In this document: piece after piece, positions 62,527-64,000 of the stretch | How positions within the stretch are numbered: the stretch's first letter is position 1 | Layout of the letters: every line of letters begins with the position of its first letter | NCBI RefSeq assembly: GCF_014252955.1 | Contig: NZ_JACMIA010000001.1 | Span: 1,798,001 to 1,862,000, forward strand | Source: Stappia sp. 28M-7 | Lineage (GTDB): Bacteria; Pseudomonadota; Alphaproteobacteria; Rhizobiales; Stappiaceae | Direction: 5' to 3' | DNA: 64,000 nucleotides | Notes under the pieces: generated by a model | Database searches by the model: none | What the model was told of the DNA's origin: nothing | Seen by the model: only the letters and a program-made list of their open reading frames with translations | Made by a program: the position numbers and the translations under genes

Positions 62527-64000
62527 TCAGCCCTTGTGGTGCACCTGTTGCAACCCGTAGACCGGCGTCGGGATGCCTTCCATCCGCGCTTTCAGCTGAA
62601 GCGACAGGAACTGCGAGTAGTGGCGCGACTGGTGCAGGTTGCCGCCGTGGAACCACAGCGCTTCCTGCTGCGTCGGCTTCCACATGTTGCGCTGCTCGCC
62701 CTCCCAGGGGCCGGGGTCCTTGGGCGTGTCGGAGCCGAGGCCCCAGACCTTGCCGACCTTGTCGGCGGTCTCCTGGTCGATCAGGTCGGCGACCCAGCCG
62801 TTCATCGAGCCGTAGCCGGTGGCGTAGACGATCACGTCGGCCGGGATCTCGACGCCGGTGTCGAGCTTGACGGACGTCTCGGTGATCTCCTCCACCTCGC
62901 CGGCGGCCAGCTTGATCTTGCCGTCGATGATCAACTGCGAGGCGCCGATGTCGATGTAGTAGCCCGACCCGCGCCGCAGGTACTTCATGAAGAGCCCCGA
63001 GCCGTCGGCGCCGAAGTCCAGCCGGAAGCCGGCCTTCTCCAGTGCCGCATAGAAGTCGGCGTCGATCTCGCGGATCTTGTCGTAGATCGGCTTCTGGAAC
63101 GTGTGCATGATCCGGTAGGGGAGCGAGGCGAAGATGAGATCCGCCTTCGCCGTGGTCATGCCGCCGGCCACCGCCTGCTCGGAATAGAGCGCGCCCAGCC
63201 CGTGCTCCATCAAGGGTTCGGAGCGCACGATATGGGTGGTCGAGCGCTGCACCATGGTCACGTCGACGCCCGCCTCGTAAAGCGCGGCGCAGATGTCATG
63301 GGCCGAATTGTTCGAGCCGATGACAACGACCTTCTTGCCCTTGTACCCGTCGGGGCCGGGATGCTTCGAGGAATGGTGCTGCTCGCCGGCAAAGCGGTCT
63401 GCGCCCTTGAACTGCGGGATGTTGGCCTTGCCCGACATGCCGGTCGCGAAGACCAGCTGCTTGGGCCGCAGCACCACTTCCTCGCCGTCCCGGTCCACCG
63501 TGACGACCCATTCCTTGTTGGCCTCGTCCCATTTCGCCGAACGTGCGGTGGAGCGGGTCCAGTAGTTCAGCTCCATCACCTTGGTGTACATTTCCAGCCA
63601 GTCGCCGATCTTGTCCTTCGGCGCGAAGACAGGCCAGTTCTTCGGGAAATCGATATAGGGCAGGTGGTCGTACCAGACCGGATCGTGCAGGCAGAGCGAC
63701 TTGTAGCGCTTGCGCCAGGAATCGCCCGGCCGGTCGTTGCGCTCCACGATGATCGTCGGAACGCCGAGTTGGCGCAGCCGCGCGCCGAGCGCGATGCCGC
63801 CCTGGCCGCCGCCGATGATCACCACATAGGGCTGCTTGGTATAGCCGAGCGTCGCGGCCTCTTCCTCGCGCTCCTCCTTCCAGGTCTTGCCGCCGGGATT
63901 GACCCCGTGCTTGGCGCCGAGCGGCCGGCTGAAGCCGGACTTCTCCTCGTGGCCCTTCAGCTCGACCATGGTGGTCAGCAGCGTCCAGATCAGCCCGTCC
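62527..64000 (-). CDS. Flavin-dependent monooxygenase, 5' end beyond the window
   Basis: At least 490 residues; the first ATG inside is at 63969, but the frame stays open to the edge and reads DGLIWTLLTTMVELKGHEE, as in longer homologues, so the true start is outside. FAD motif VVIIGGGQGGIALGARL, NADPH motif VVVIGSNNSAHDICAAL and the FATG motifs VFATGMSG and VYATGYGS identify an FMO/4-hydroxyacetophenone-monooxygenase-like protein. Family members often have an N-terminal SnoaL-like domain, which would be outside. The substrate is unknown. Confidence 0.9.
   Translation of the reverse strand, partial: DGLIWTLLTTMVELKGHEEKSGFSRPLGAKHGVNPGGKTWKEEREEEAATLGYTKQPYVVIIGGGQGGIALGARLRQLGVPTIIVERNDRPGDSWRKRYKSLCLHDPVWYDHLPYIDFPKNWPVFAPKDKIGDWLEMYTKVMELNYWTRSTARSAKWDEANKEWVVTVDRDGEEVVLRPKQLVFATGMSGKANIPQFKGADRFAGEQHHSSKHPGPDGYKGKKVVVIGSNNSAHDICAALYEAGVDVTMVQRSTTHIVRSEPLMEHGLGALYSEQAVAGGMTTAKADLIFASLPYRIMHTFQKPIYDKIREIDADFYAALEKAGFRLDFGADGSGLFMKYLRRGSGYYIDIGASQLIIDGKIKLAAGEVEEITETSVKLDTGVEIPADVIVYATGYGSMNGWVADLIDQETADKVGKVWGLGSDTPKDPGPWEGEQRNMWKPTQQEALWFHGGNLHQSRHYSQFLSLQLKARMEGIPTPVYGLQQVHHKG

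Noticed and set aside
1-64000. Prophage, integrative element or insertion sequence
   Set aside because: No transposase, integrase, phage structural gene or attachment-site duplication was seen. Neither tRNA gene shows a repeated 3' end nearby.

Overview
The window is GC-rich, densely packed, bacterial chromosomal DNA. Gene content and organisation point to an alphaproteobacterium, most likely of the Hyphomicrobiales (Rhizobiales), possibly near the Stappia/Labrenzia/Pannonibacter group. Indicators are aerobic-type cobalamin genes (cobN, cobO, cobQ), an ECF41 sigma factor with its carboxymuconolactone decarboxylase, a ChrR/photolyase/Cfa locus and paralogous LysR/MarR modules. The family placement is inference; only the class-level call is reasonably firm.

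Layout. Positions 1-16 kb hold small regulator-plus-enzyme modules: a fused TIM-barrel/methylglyoxal-synthase protein; a quinone reductase and its divergent LysR; a FrnE-SMR-SMR-deaminase-MarR cluster; an ABC-F ATPase behind a leader peptide and hairpin; LysR/wrbA/MFS/VOC; MocR/LysE; and an ECF41 module with its own promoter. At 16.4-16.9 kb a 151-base, cruciform-capable element sits just downstream of a GIY-YIG nuclease gene. 16.9-23 kb carries one-carbon and sulfur metabolism on the minus strand (fhs, sseA, alaX, cls, cysK).

23.3-31.4 kb is a photo-oxidative-stress locus: a ChrR-like protein, an SDR, then an opposing operon phr - FAD oxidoreductase - DUF1365 - cfa - MFS. Three promoters with the same TGATCC/CGATCC-N16-CGTA pattern drive its three transcription units. 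32.6-40.2 kb is a molybdate/tungstate-type uptake hub: tupB-tupC-tupA, a ModA-like binding protein and a FecCD-type importer (binding protein, permease, ATPase) run in one direction, with a MOT1-type permease divergent from them.

40-46 kb has a YbaY/MliC/META envelope protein, a chemoreceptor, a catE-like dioxygenase, a MarR/cupin/DUF4287 unit with paired operators, tspO and tRNA-Asn. 46.6-57.2 kb is the cobalamin region: a riboswitch, a short leader ORF, cobU-cobW-cobN-cobO-cobQ on the plus strand, then a DUF938 methyltransferase, cbiB and cobD on the minus strand. The right end has a membrane GGDEF/EAL protein, tRNA-Cys, a DUF4375 protein, a lipoprotein and a flavin monooxygenase gene running off the edge.

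The most interesting points are the clustering of four oxyanion uptake systems, the shared ECF promoters beside a ChrR that has lost its anti-sigma zinc cysteines, the methylglyoxal-synthase fusion, and the structured repeat next to the GIY-YIG nuclease. All calls come from reading the sequence and its translations; no database search was possible.
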